From assembly GCF_001761485.1 (NCBI RefSeq), contig NC_090772.1:2416501-2480500 (forward strand): a DNA stretch of 64,000 nt, read 5' to 3'. Positions 52,372 to 62,423 of this stretch are shown in pieces (the stretch's first letter is position 1; the number at the start of each line of letters is the position of its first letter). Made by a program: the position numbers and the translations under genes. Under the pieces are notes generated by a model. It was not told the DNA's origin. It worked only from the letters and a program-made list of their open reading frames with translations, and made no database searches. The stretch comes from Yarrowia lipolytica (taxonomy: Eukaryota > Ascomycota > Dipodascomycetes > Dipodascales).

Positions 52372-54627
52372 TTACTCCTTCTTCTCGTCGTTCTCAGAGT
52401 TGTTGGCGGCCTTGTCCTTGTAGACCTTCTCGAAGAGCTTGAGAGAAGCCTCCTGGAGAGCATCAGTCTTGGTCTTGAGGTCAGTGGGGTTGACATCCTC
52501 ACCACCCTGGATTCGAGCAACGGACTCTCGGAGCTCAGCAATCTGGGCCTTGACCTTCTCGGCCTCGGCCTTGTCAATCTGGGCCTCGAACTCGTTCATG
52601 GAAGACTCGGTGTCGTTGCAGATCTGGTCGGTTCGGTTAGCAGCCTCAACGGACTCTCGTCGAGCCTTATCCTGCTCCTTGTACTTCTCGGCATCGTTGA
52701 CCATCTTCTCAATCTCGGTATCAGAGAGACCGGAAGATCCGGCAACGGTGATGGAGGAGTCCTTGTTGGTGGCCTTGTCTCGGGCAGAGACGTTGATGAT
52801 TCCATCGGCATCAATGTCGAAAGAAACCTCAATCTGGGGGACACCCTTGGGGGCGGGGGGGATACCGGCAAGAGTGAAGTTACCGATCAGCTTGTTGTCT
52901 CGAACAAGCTCTCGCTCACCCTGGAAAACTCGGATCTCGACGGAAGTCTGACCCTGAGCGGCGGTAGAGAAGATCTGGGACTTCTTGGTGGGGATAGGAG
53001 AGTTTCGGTTGATGAGTCGAGTGAAGACACCACCGAGAGTCTCGATACCAAGAGACAGAGGAGTAACATCAAGCAGGAGGACATCAGTGACCTCACCGGC
53101 AAGAACAGCACCCTGGATAGAAGCACCAATGGCAACAGCCTCATCGGGGTTGACGGACTTGTTGGGCTCCTTGCCAAAGATGGACTTGACAGTCTCAATG
53201 ACCTTGGGCATTCGGGTCATACCTCCAACGAGGATAACCTCATCAATCTGGGAAGAGGTGACACCGGCATCCTTGAGGGCCTTCTCGACGGGCTCGACGG
53301 TTCGCTTAATAAGAGGACCGACAAGAGTCTCGAGCTGGGATCGGGACAGCTTGGTGTTGATGTGCTTAGGGCCGGAGGCGTCAGCAGTGATGAAAGGAAG
53401 GTTGATCTCGGTGTTGGAGGTGGAAGACAGCTCGGTCTTGGCCTTCTCAACGGCCTCTCGGATTCGCTGGATGGCCATTCGGTCACCAGAGAGGTCAATG
53501 CCGTTGTCCTTCTTGAACTGGTCAACAAGGTGTCGGACAAGAACGATATCGAAATCCTCACCACCAAGGTGAGTGTCACCGTTGGTAGACTTGACCTCGA
53601 AGACACCCTTCTGGATCTCGAGAATGGAGATATCGAAAGTACCTCCACCAAGATCGAAGACGGCAACAACCTTGTCGTCGTTCTTCTCAAGACCGTAAGC
53701 GAGAGCGGCGGCGGTAGGCTCGTTGACAACTCGCAGAACGTTCAGGCCAACAATCTGACCAGCGTCCTTGGTGGCCTGTCGCTGGGAATCGTTGAAGTAG
53801 GCGGGGACGGTGACCACGGCGTTCTTGATGGTCTTTCCGAGGTAGCCCTCGGCGGTCTCCTTCATCTTGTTGAGGACGAAACCTCCAATCTGGGCGGGGG
53901 AGTAAGTCTCGCCCTGGGCCTCAAGCCAAGCGTCACCGTTAGAGTGCTTGACAATCTTGAAGGGCACCTGCTTGATGTCGTTCTGGACCTCGGGGTCCTC
54001 GAATCGTCGACCAATCAGACGCTTGGTGGCGAACAGGGTGTTCTCGGGGTTGACAACGGCCTGTCGCTTGGCGGGGACACCGACAAGTCGCTCGCCGTCC
54101 TTGGTGAAGGCAACGACGGAGGGGGTGGTTCGGTTACCCTCAGCGTTCTCAATCACCTTGGGGGTCTTACCCTCCATGATGGCGACGGCGGAGTTGGTGG
54201 TACCGAGATCGATACCGATGACGGCACCCTGGACCTTTCCAGAGTTGAATCGCTGCTGGAAGGCGGGGAGTCGGGACTGGGTTAGTACGATGCGGAGGGT
54301 GTGGGTGGATGGTGTTGATCGATCACCGATTGATTGAGAGCCATGGCTCACTGAGGTGGCACATTATAGGGGAAAATTTGCAGACAAGACATCAAGCATG
54401 TCGCGGGGGCAAGCACAACACAAATGCACAATTGTCATTGTCTGTGTGTCCATCGTCTGTCGCATGCCATCTTGTCGTTTGTGTGTTCCGCAGAAATCCG
54501 GATCGTAAGCCCAAGGTGAAAAAGCCCCCCTCAGTATGTTCCATCAATCGCTCAATTCGCCGCGGGATCCTCCCGGTCGCATACTCACGGTTCTCAGAGC
54601 AGAACGGGCAAATCTAGAAGCCAACAT
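52372..54627 (-). CDS. SSC1: Mitochondrial Hsp70
   Basis: Two exons on the minus strand: exon 1 54627-54589 ([13 protein letters not shown]), intron 54588-54277 (312 bases, GTGAGTATG to TACTAACCCAG) and exon 2 54276-52372. The 647-residue protein starts with a basic presequence (about 1-24) and continues [20 protein letters not shown], the DnaK ATPase opening. [14 protein letters not shown], the substrate-binding region [14 protein letters not shown] and [20 protein letters not shown] follow, and almost every block is the same as in yeast Ssc1. The enzyme is the ATP-driven motor of protein import and the main folding chaperone of the mitochondrial matrix. The gene is very highly biased in codon use. 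An unspliced reading would have no ATG and no targeting signal. Confidence 0.97.
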
Positions 54628-55588
54628 TGTGTGTAGTTCTTTTTTATCGACCTAGCAAAGATGGAGAAAAAGAGAAACAAAAAAGTCGTGGAGAAGGAAA
54701 TGCACTCTGCCTTTAACTGAAAATTTGATTTTCCACCGTCTTCTCTGAGCGCTGCCCTAGCCTCCAAACCCTAACTCTAAAAGCCTTGTACCCCGACTTC
54801 CCAAACCCAACCTCTCCGCCTCTATCCGTCTAGAAGGTTCCATCGAGCGACAGCAACCGGTCGATAAGCGGTCCATGGAGGCGGCGGTGAGCTGAGACAT
54901 GAGTTCCATTTGCCAGACAGACGACCATGGATGAGTGGGTGAGTGCTGGTGAGCGCTGGTGAGTGCTGGCGAGTGCTGACGTGGCTTATGATTTGTATTA
55001 TTGCTCTGCATAGTACATTTGTTTGGCACCCTTACAATAATTGTGACTGCTCACATGCTACCTCCCTCTCGTGTCCACCATCACAATTGTCAATGCCAAT
55101 TGCCACAATACATGCAAAACAGCGCCATTTCCACTCATTCGGCGGCCATCCTCGCTCCAACACCTCGATTGCTCTCAACCATAATGCACCGTGACTCCGA
55201 GCTGTCCTGCAACTCTTTTTTCGCCACTATCGTGGGTCGCACATTTGGTGGGAGACCACCGTCAGGTACGGCAACCGGAGGCGGACCAGTAGCGGTAGCT
55301 GTTGAACGGCGAACACAGGTGACTGAACACAGACATATATAGATGCAGATATAACAAACGGTGGTGGTGTTCAGAGTCCTTACTCTATGGACTCGCTGAG
55401 GTTGGTTTTTTTTTCTGGTTTTTTTCCTGGTTTTCTGGATTTCCTGGTTTTTCTGTTTTTTTCTGGTTTTTCGTTCTTGTAACAAGTAAACTCTTTTTGC
55501 CGCCAAGTGTGTGGCAATTACCGCGGAATAATTAGTGGATCGTGGGTTGTGGATCTCGGGTTGAGGACTTACTCTTCAGAGATATTTC

Positions 55589-55633
55589 TGGAACTATTCT
55601 GGAGCTATTCTGAAGCTATTCTGGAGCTATTCT
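55589..55633. repeat. Tandem GGAGCTATTCT repeat
   Basis: Four 13-15 base units (CTGGAGCTATT with small changes). Confidence 0.85.
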
Positions 55634-55879
55634 CCTAGCTTGTCAGAATACTGTTCTATCTGGAATGATGATAAATGGCGTTTGATCTGTAGGCTGATGG
55701 TATTGTCATATCAGGAAAATGCAGTTATGCTGTAATACATGTAATTACACCATCATCAATACATGCATGCTCAGATCATACTCATCTACCCTGCTGACCA
55801 GGTCCTACTCTGGACGACGAGTAGAAGTCTCGTCTGGTGGCGTCTGTTTCCACCCAGAAATTTAAGTAGTTATCCTTGA

Positions 55880-56006
55880 TTTTCTTTTTTACATTTTTCC
55901 CAATTTTCATTTTTCATTTTTCATTTTCATTTTTTATTTTTATTTTTATTTTTATTTTTTATTTTATTTTATTTTTATTTTTATTTATTTTTAATTTTTA
56001 TTTTAA

Positions 56007-56037
<31 letters not shown>

Positions 56038-56150
56038 TTTATTTTTATTTTTATTTTATTTTTATTTTTATTTTTTTTTATTTTTATTTTTATTTTATTA
56101 ACTTTTCATTATTTTTATCATTATTTTTTATTTTCAATTTTCAATTTATT
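55880..56150. repeat. Long TTTTTA-type simple repeat
   Basis: About 250 bases with almost no G or C: runs of TTTTTA and TTTTA, interrupted by single C or A. Likely unstable in length. Confidence 0.95.
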
Positions 56151-56581
56151 CTTATTCCAACTCCATCTCCCCACCTCCATATCACTATGACGATCCCTGA
56201 TCTCCTCCCACCCTAATCCCTGCAACACTGTGGCTTGAAAACGTCAATAACGCACCGTCCCAACCATTAAAGCTTCATGTGCAGCACCACTGCCATTGAC
56301 ACTACACCATCGCCCCAGGATCCACTGATCCGAATATCGACAGATTTGAGACATTGACTGATACAACCTACGTGACATTTACGTGATACTGCAGATCCCA
56401 CCACTGGTTTATCTGCGATTGATACTCTTGTGATCTCAATTCAATCCGTGTTGAACCGTACAGTAGTACGATATCATACGACACTCCAGTTGAATACCGG
56501 TTACTCGCACATCCACGACGACTAAACGTGTGATATACAACTGTTCGCTGTTCGTTCGTTGGTAACTGTTCATCCGCTGCC

Positions 56582-58678
56582 ATGTTCACGTCCATCCCCA
56601 TCATCGACCTGTCAGAGGACACCCCAACCATCCTCGCTAAACTGCGACCAGCTCTTTTCAACGTGGGTTTCTGCTACATCAAAAACTATGGAGTGGACCC
56701 TGGTCTCATCCAACGAGTGACCGAGCTCGGGAAACAACTCTTTGATCTTCCCCAAACCGAGAAACAACGTATCGACATGTCCAACTCGCCCCATTTCCTC
56801 GGATACTCGCGTCTCGGAGACGAAATCACCAAAAACCAGACAGACTGGCGCGAACAAATGGATCTGGCCACCGAACTGCCTGCCCCCAAGGACGACGAAC
56901 CGCTCTACAGACGCCTGCGAGGCCCCAACCAATGGCCTGATGAAAAGCTCATTCCTGGCTTCAGACAGGCCTTTGAGGCGTACATTGAACAAATGGGCCC
57001 CGTGTCGATCCACTTTGTGTCTCTGATTGCACAAGCTCTGGGTTTGGAGGCGGATGCCTTCGCGCACCTGTTTGAGCAACACCAGCAGCACAAGCTCAAG
57101 GTGGTGCGGTATCCCGATGTGGACGAGGTCAAGGTGAAGGTTGAGGGAGAGACAAAGGTCAAGGGAGGTGTCAAGAAAGAAGATCCAGTTGATATTGATG
57201 TCAAGCTGGAGCCTCAGGAGTCCTCCCTACATGCAGACGAGACTAAGGTGAAACTGGAGGATGAGCCTGTTGAGATCAAACAAGATGATGATTCCATCGA
57301 ACGAAAGGCATCCGTCAAGCAGGAGTGCCATGCCGAACGCTCCATCTACACTCAAGGAGTGGGGCCTCACAAGGACTCGGAACTGACATCTTACCTGCTG
57401 CAATGCACTCCACATAGAGGTCTCCAGGTGCTCAATTCCAACAACGAATGGATCGATGTGCCACCGATTGAAGGCACCTTGGTGGTGGCTATGGGTCAAG
57501 CCATGGAGGCTCTGACTCGGGGATACTGTGTGAGCACCACTCATCGAGTTCTAGCGCCCGAGGCTGGGTCTGGTTCCCGATTCTCAATTCCCTTCTTCCA
57601 GGGAATTTCCTATGATGCCAACTTCCGAGACTTCAAACTGCCTTCTGAGGTAGAAGAGAGTCTCAAGAAGAACAAGGTGGTGACTGAAGACACGGGTCAG
57701 TACAGACACGACATGTTCAGCAATATTGGAGAAGCCACGTTCATGAACCGGATCAGAAGTCATCCTACAGTTGCCAAACGATGGTATAAAGACGTGATTG
57801 ATGTCACCAAGCTGGACACCTTGCCCAGAGTGCTCAGCCGTCTCAGCCGCATCTTCGCAGGAGCTGAGAAAACAATGATGTTCCACAACTCGCCTCTTCC
57901 TCTCAGTTTCGACGACTTTGCCAGATCGGTTCTTGAGTACTCGCACGAGAAGGTGACTCGAGATGATCTTTCACAGCTCTTCGCTCTCTGGCCCAATTTG
58001 TACAGAACCGAGGTTCGACGCGATGGAATGCTCATGTTGTCTCTTGAGAATATCACCTCTGTGGCTCTTACGCAGACAAGAGACGCTCGTCAGAAGCAGT
58101 TTGACGACCTGTGTTGGAAATGGCTCAGACAACATCCGGTCACGTGGTCCAAAGGTCCAGAAATTGATCAGAAGAAGCAGTCATCTTTTACGAAGAAGAG
58201 AGGCATTTCTGAAACTGCAGAGTCGCTCAGAAAGACTCCGGTCACGAAGCAGCGCATTTTCAAACTGGCTAAGCCCGATACCAAGCTTGGAGGCACGGTG
58301 TTGGAGCGGATCAAGGCCCGGAAAGCGGCTTCGGCGCATCTTAACAAGAAGTCCGAACAGGAGGAGAAGTCTGAGTCCCAACAGCGGTTCCTCGACTCCA
58401 ATATCCCACGAGTGGTAGATGTGCTTGTGGGGGCTGGTAAGGGTAACAGTACATCTATTCCCATGGATAGGGCTATTCGAATGGTGAATGACTCTGTGAG
58501 AAGGAACTTGTCGGAGAAGGAGGCAAGAGCCATTCTGGTGAGAGTCAGCCAAGTTGTTCCCAGTTTCTGTAAGCTGGTAGAGGTAGGAGACCAGGCGGTG
58601 TTGAGACTTGGTAAGAAGACGAGAGGAGCGGTTCAGGCGGAGTTGAGGGAGTTTGAGGAGTCTGAACATTCAAAGTAA
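56582..58678 (+). CDS. CDT1: CDT1 replication licensing factor with an N-terminal 2OG-Fe(II) dioxygenase-like domain
   Basis: Encodes 698 residues; first ATG gives MFTSIPIIDLSEDTP. Residues 5-120 look like the N-terminal part of isopenicillin-synthase-type dioxygenases (VGFCYIKNYGV, GYSRLGDE). The jelly-roll core (about 255-345) has GPHKDSEL, THRVLAPEAG and SRFSIPFF, that is H263, D265 and H321 for iron and R333-x-S335 for 2-oxoglutarate. A charged insertion, about 179-255, precedes it. The rest matches Cdt1: a middle winged helix (about 408-520; PLSFDDFARSVLEYSHEKVT) and a C-terminal one (about 600-690; LSEKEARAILVRVSQVVPSF). Cdt1 brings the MCM helicase to origins before S phase. In yeast Cdt1 an N-terminal dioxygenase-like fold is known and thought inactive. 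Here the ligands appear intact. No intron seen. Confidence 0.88.
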   Translation: MFTSIPIIDLSEDTPTILAKLRPALFNVGFCYIKNYGVDPGLIQRVTELGKQLFDLPQTEKQRIDMSNSPHFLGYSRLGDEITKNQTDWREQMDLATELPAPKDDEPLYRRLRGPNQWPDEKLIPGFRQAFEAYIEQMGPVSIHFVSLIAQALGLEADAFAHLFEQHQQHKLKVVRYPDVDEVKVKVEGETKVKGGVKKEDPVDIDVKLEPQESSLHADETKVKLEDEPVEIKQDDDSIERKASVKQECHAERSIYTQGVGPHKDSELTSYLLQCTPHRGLQVLNSNNEWIDVPPIEGTLVVAMGQAMEALTRGYCVSTTHRVLAPEAGSGSRFSIPFFQGISYDANFRDFKLPSEVEESLKKNKVVTEDTGQYRHDMFSNIGEATFMNRIRSHPTVAKRWYKDVIDVTKLDTLPRVLSRLSRIFAGAEKTMMFHNSPLPLSFDDFARSVLEYSHEKVTRDDLSQLFALWPNLYRTEVRRDGMLMLSLENITSVALTQTRDARQKQFDDLCWKWLRQHPVTWSKGPEIDQKKQSSFTKKRGISETAESLRKTPVTKQRIFKLAKPDTKLGGTVLERIKARKAASAHLNKKSEQEEKSESQQRFLDSNIPRVVDVLVGAGKGNSTSIPMDRAIRMVNDSVRRNLSEKEARAILVRVSQVVPSFCKLVEVGDQAVLRLGKKTRGAVQAELREFEESEHSK

Positions 58679-58842
58679 TACTATATAGCATTCAAAACGA
58701 GATCATGTCCAAAAATAAAACAGACACTTTTTACTACATACAGTACAGATAGAGACATAGAGTGAGTGACTAAAAGAGCGCGGCTCTACAACTAATCGTT
58801 AATGTTACTATATACATATTTACAAGAGACCTGGGAGTGGAC

Positions 58843-59472
58843 TTAGATGTCGAAACCAAAGCCCTTCATGCACTCCTTGTAGGCGGAGATGAGAGGCTTG
58901 CATTTGTCGGAGTCGACGCCGTTAAAGAGCAGACACTCGTCTCGAGCGGCCTTCTCGTCCTTGCACACGCAGCAGGGCTTGGGCTTGTCGCCGGAAGGGA
59001 TGGTGGTGTTCTTTCCGTCCTTGGTTTCAGATGCTAAGTTAGTATGGGTTCATGGAGGAGTGTTGACTTGGACGTCAGCGGCCCTAGACCACGCGTCGCA
59101 AACAATCTGAACATGCACCGGTCTGGAGCTGGCTGGCTTTGTAGCATGGGAATGTCATTTTGTACAAAACGGCACGACACAGCCGTCTCGACCTGCGTAG
59201 CTCTGAACACCTATCTGAACTGTTTGAGCTGTCTGAACTGTCTGAACTGTCTAAATTGTCTGAATTGTCTTAACTGTCTGAACTGTCGGAACTGTCTGAA
59301 CAACTGTCTGGATTCTCCCCATATTTGTCCGGTACTCCGTGCAACTACGGTCCTGTGTCTGTGCTTTTGTGATCCGTTTGGGTCTGTGACGCTCTCCGCT
59401 GGTCTCGCTGGTCTCGCTGGTCTCGCTGGTCACCCCTCACCAGATATACTCACTGTTGGCAATAAGAGGCAT
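58843..59472 (-). CDS. COX17: Mitochondrial copper chaperone
   Basis: Two exons on the minus strand: exon 1 59472-59454 (MPLIAN plus one base), intron 59453-59034 (420 bases, GTGAGTATATC to TACTAACTTAG) and exon 2 59033-58843. The 69-residue product ends KECMKGFGFDI. KPKPCCVCKDEK carries the copper-binding C27, C28 and C30, and the twin CX9C pairs are C30-C40 and C51-C61, exactly as in Cox17. The protein works in the intermembrane space, passing copper to Sco1 and Cox11 for cytochrome oxidase. The second Cys of the CCxC motif also closes a disulfide through Mia40-Erv1. The gene is too short for routine frame-finding because of the intron. Confidence 0.95.
59215..59300. repeat. CTGAACTGT minisatellite inside the COX17 intron
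   Basis: About nine 9-base units of CTGAACTGT and close variants. A second 9-base repeat, GGTCTCGCT (59401-59430), lies near the intron's donor end. Confidence 0.9.
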
Positions 59473-60099
59473 GTGGAATGTAGTGTGTGTGTGATGAGAT
59501 GAGGTGATTTGGTCCACAGATTTGTGCACGGTTACCGCTCAAACGGCCAAACTTTATTTCTGTCAAATAACGTTTGGATGACTAATGGATTCACCCTAAA
59601 GTGAGCAAATTGAAAAAAGACGCCACAGTTGAATGCGTCCCATATGCACGTGTTTGGAAGCACCAGCCACATTCGCCACCCAGATTCTTCCGTTTAGCTC
59701 CGGCAGTTATGGTGGCACCTCACGTGATGTCACGGAGAGGATATGGAGATTTGCAAGGCTGAAATGGACGTCGGCCAGTGATTGTGTGGTTCGATTGTCG
59801 ATGTGTCAAAAGGAAGCTAGATCAAAAGAAGTTGATCAAAAGACGGCGAACGGGCGACGCCACGGGCCCACATACTGGTCGGTATCCTTATAACGAGCAC
59901 AATATGAGAAGATTGTATGCAGAGTGAAGAGTGCACTCCCGTGCTGTAAAGGAGCCGTGTTGTAAAGGAGCCGTGTTGTAAAGGAGTCGTGTTGTGTTCA
60001 CTGCGGATTCGAAGACAACGGATTTACTGTACTTGTCGGAATACTCTTGCCGCTGGTCTCGCAGTTGTACCACAGCTAGAGACGGAGAAAAGAACAGAT
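59473..60099. other. Spacer between COX17 and the lipase pseudogene
   Basis: No gene supported. It contains three copies of a GTAAAGGAGCCGTGTT-type 18-base unit at 59944-59996. Confidence 0.6.
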
Positions 60100-61250
60100 G
60101 CTTGGATTATACTGTAGTTAGATGGAAGAGTTTTCATCTGGAGCTTCATAATGACCCTTTTTGGTTCAAGACCTTCCGGGAGAGAAAAGATATTGCTCGA
60201 CTAGAACCCCTCGAGTGCGATCACATGGTTTACGCAGTCATCAAGACGCCTGATGAAGCGTTTAGAGAAGATGACAATGCCAAACAGTCGATCCAGACTC
60301 TACGGATCTCTTCCCGGACCGTTTCCGAAATGGGATTCAAGAATCTCATCCCTCGAACAGGCGAATACAAAGTGTTTCCTCCAGGACACTTCACCAAGGA
60401 CCTCACCAAGGACCTAGCTCGGTACGTGCGGTTCTCCAGTGCCTCTTATGGGCAGTCGTTCATGAGACTTCTAGGTATTGGCCTTTTCGATGTGCCCTTC
60501 AGCACCACCGCAGTTCATCATTCCGAGCATCATACCTTTGCCCACCATGCCAGGGTCAGTCTCGATCAGATTTTGTTATCCAAAAAATGCTATAGCGACA
60601 AAAGACGGTGTATACTTCCAGTGGCATTCTGCTGGACCATTCATTGTTGTGGACCACGATCCCAAAGCGGTAGTTCTGACAAACAGAGGAACCTGGGGTC
60701 TAGACGACGTGCTCACCTATATGTCCTGTCGGTTCGTCATACAAGGCCCACCACGGCATTTCGAGACGTGCCCGCAGCATAATTCGCAAGAACAGCCGTG
60801 TTCTCCACACCATCAAAACCGCCATGGACGGAATGGGTCCCGAGTATGACCATTCTTTTGGTAGAGTTGGGGGCGAGACCAAGAAACGGCTGTTTGTCCA
60901 GCTGGCCACCAGAGTGTCGTGCATGTACCGGCAGGATGACGATCTGTTGACTCTGGAAAAGACTCGGCGGGGCCAGATTTAGAGAGCTTGTTCCTCCTGA
61001 ACGAGTGATCAATGTGTTGCTAGAAGTTCACCAGGGCCGAGCCAAGAAGGCGAATCGCGAGGTTGGCAACTTGTGTTGGATGTGGAGCGGCTGTTCGGGG
61101 AGCTTGGTCTTCAGAAATGTGTATATTAATGATTACTCACCGATTTATTATGAGCAGGCCTTGAATACCTTGGAGCCCCCAGGTAGATTCCGAACTCAAG
61201 CTGTTGAAGGGGGTGGTCAAGTACGACTACTAGTTAGACGTCATTATAAG
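60100..61250 (+). pseudogene. Decayed lipase gene of the sn1-diacylglycerol-lipase type
   Basis: Protein resemblance is spread over three reading frames. The first, about 60100-60580, reads ARYVRFSSASYGQSFMRLLG and HHSEHHTFAHHARVSLDQIL, as in fungal class-3 lipases. The second, about 60590-60730, reads DHDPKAVVLTNRGTWGLDDV, matching the RGT block of diacylglycerol lipases. The third, about 60740-60980, reads KAHHGISRRARSII and KTAMDGMGPEY. A stop ends it at 60980, and the GHSLG nucleophile motif expected right after is absent, with only HSFG left. Weak similarity may continue to 61250. There are therefore at least two frameshifts and a lost active site. The gene was presumably a membrane-associated lipase before it broke. 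Confidence 0.75.
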
Positions 61251-61657
61251 AGTTGAAGAGAGAGCTCACGGCTGGAAATTGAATGTTTGTAGAGCAGCAT
61301 CGTGGTTCTCGGTCGTTTGCAGCCTATTAGTAGAGGCTATGGTATGTACAGGTAGGTACTCGAGACCCTAACAAGAGGGTATCCTGGTTAAAAAATGTAT
61401 ATAAAGCCTGGATATCTCTGCCCCCAATCCCAATAACGACAACCAGAGATCACACCCGACGTGAAATAATGCACTGGAACGTTTCATTCACATATTTACA
61501 CACGTTTCCCATCGTCCTGTCTCTAGAACCCCCATTGTAACATCGCCATAGAAGCCCGAAGCAGACTACAAGAAGCAGACTAAAAGGAAACTGACAGACA
61601 TTCCGAACGAGGCGAATCAGAATGTAGCAAAAAAGTCACGGCGTTTTAAACCGTTGA
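61251..61657. other. Spacer between the pseudogene and tRNA-Lys
   Basis: About 400 bases with no gene, tandem repeat or promoter signal I can support. Confidence 0.5.
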
Positions 61658-61750
61658 CTCCCCCACAGGGGCTCGAACCCTGGACATTTCGGTTACGATG
61701 CTCTTAGGGTTACTAAAAGCCGAACGCTCTACCAACTGAGCTATAGGGGA
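61658..61750 (-). tRNA. tRNA-Lys (anticodon TTT) with a 20-base intron
   Basis: On the minus strand acceptor TCCCCTA pairs with TGGGGGA, and the D-arm is AGCTCAGTTGGTAGAGC. The anticodon stem TTCGG/CCGAA encloses CTTTTA, an intron of about 20 bases (GTAACCCTAAGAGCATCGTA) and a final A. T-arm CAGGGTTCGAGCCCCTG; discriminator G. The transcript is followed by a short T-poor stretch, then AAAA on the plus strand at 61629-61634 (TTTT on its own strand). Confidence 0.95.
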
Positions 61751-61824
61751 AATAAACTTTTTAAACCCGGAAAAGTTGCCTTGTACTATTTGAAATCTGT
61801 TGAAAAAAAGGGGATTCTGCCAAT

Positions 61825-61825
<1 letters not shown>

Positions 61826-61861
<36 letters not shown>
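61826..61861. repeat. Poly-A run
   Basis: Thirty-six consecutive A on the plus strand, about 75 bases upstream of the minus-strand tRNA-Lys. Confidence 0.97.
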
Positions 61862-61863
<2 letters not shown>

Positions 61864-62111
61864 ACGCCGAAATTGGGGTCTTGTCACACAGTTTTATGAT
61901 ATTTAGAACAACGCTCACATTCAAAACTGCAGAAGCTATTCCATAAATGCCCATTGTTCAAATCAGATCGAAATTGAAAGATTTCCGTTTGATTCACATC
62001 CGACCTTCTGCGTAGTTCAACTGCTTCTAGGACATCTACTACATACGATACCGGTAGATTTTATCAAACAAGCGAGGCTCAAAATTCGATACAGATATCA
62101 TAAACCCTAAT

Positions 62112-62379
62112 ATGACAATCGTTCCAACTTCTTATTACGAACATGTCAAGATCTCGAGCATCACCGGCGCAGTACCTGGGGTCGATGAGCCACAGGACGT
62201 TGCTGAACCTGTGTCTGAAGACAAGAGGAGTACAGCTTCCACCTCCAAAGATGGGGGGGGGAAAACTGGATCTCACTTGTCAGAGGTGTCATCACAGCCT
62301 CGTACGAGGGCCCGACCAAGAAGTGACATGTAAGTCGTCAATGTGTTTGTTATATAAATGTCACTTTATTCAACATTAA
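62112..62379 (+). pseudogene. Possible small gene with a zinc motif, frame broken at a G-run
   Basis: An ATG at 62112 opens MTIVPTSYYEHVKISSITGA and runs in frame to a stop at 62331. At a run of nine G (62253-62261) the next frame continues KLDLTCQRCHHSL, then EVTCKSSMC, to a stop at 62379. C-x2-C and C-x4-C pairs of this kind look like half a zinc ribbon and recall, weakly, the C-terminal CysB motif of B-family DNA polymerases. One base fewer in the G-run would join the two parts into about 88 residues. It could be a sequencing slip, a relic or chance. Confidence 0.25.
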
Positions 62380-62423
62380 TGAATAAGTATATGGAGTACC
62401 GTTGGTGTTTAAATACATTCTAT

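Larger units (their letters stand above)
54628..56581. other. Spacer with minisatellites and a long T-rich tract
   Basis: Two outward promoters (SSC1 leftward, CDT1 rightward). It holds four copies of a GGTGAGTGCTG-like unit at 54934-54980, a CTGG/TTTT-rich stretch at 55400-55480, four 15-base GGAGCTATTCT units at 55589-55633 and a long TTTTTA tract at 55880-56150. No gene supported. Confidence 0.6.
61751..62423. other. Spacer with a 36-base poly-A run and a possible broken small gene
   Basis: A36 at 61826-61861 lies close upstream of the tRNA. A candidate zinc-motif frame, interrupted at a run of nine G, is listed separately. Nothing else seen. Confidence 0.55.

Noticed and set aside
52213-54285. 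690-codon plus-strand frame opposite SSC1
   Set aside because: Shadow of the biased Hsp70 gene; composition is L-, G-, V- and S-rich and unlike any family, and no promoter precedes it.
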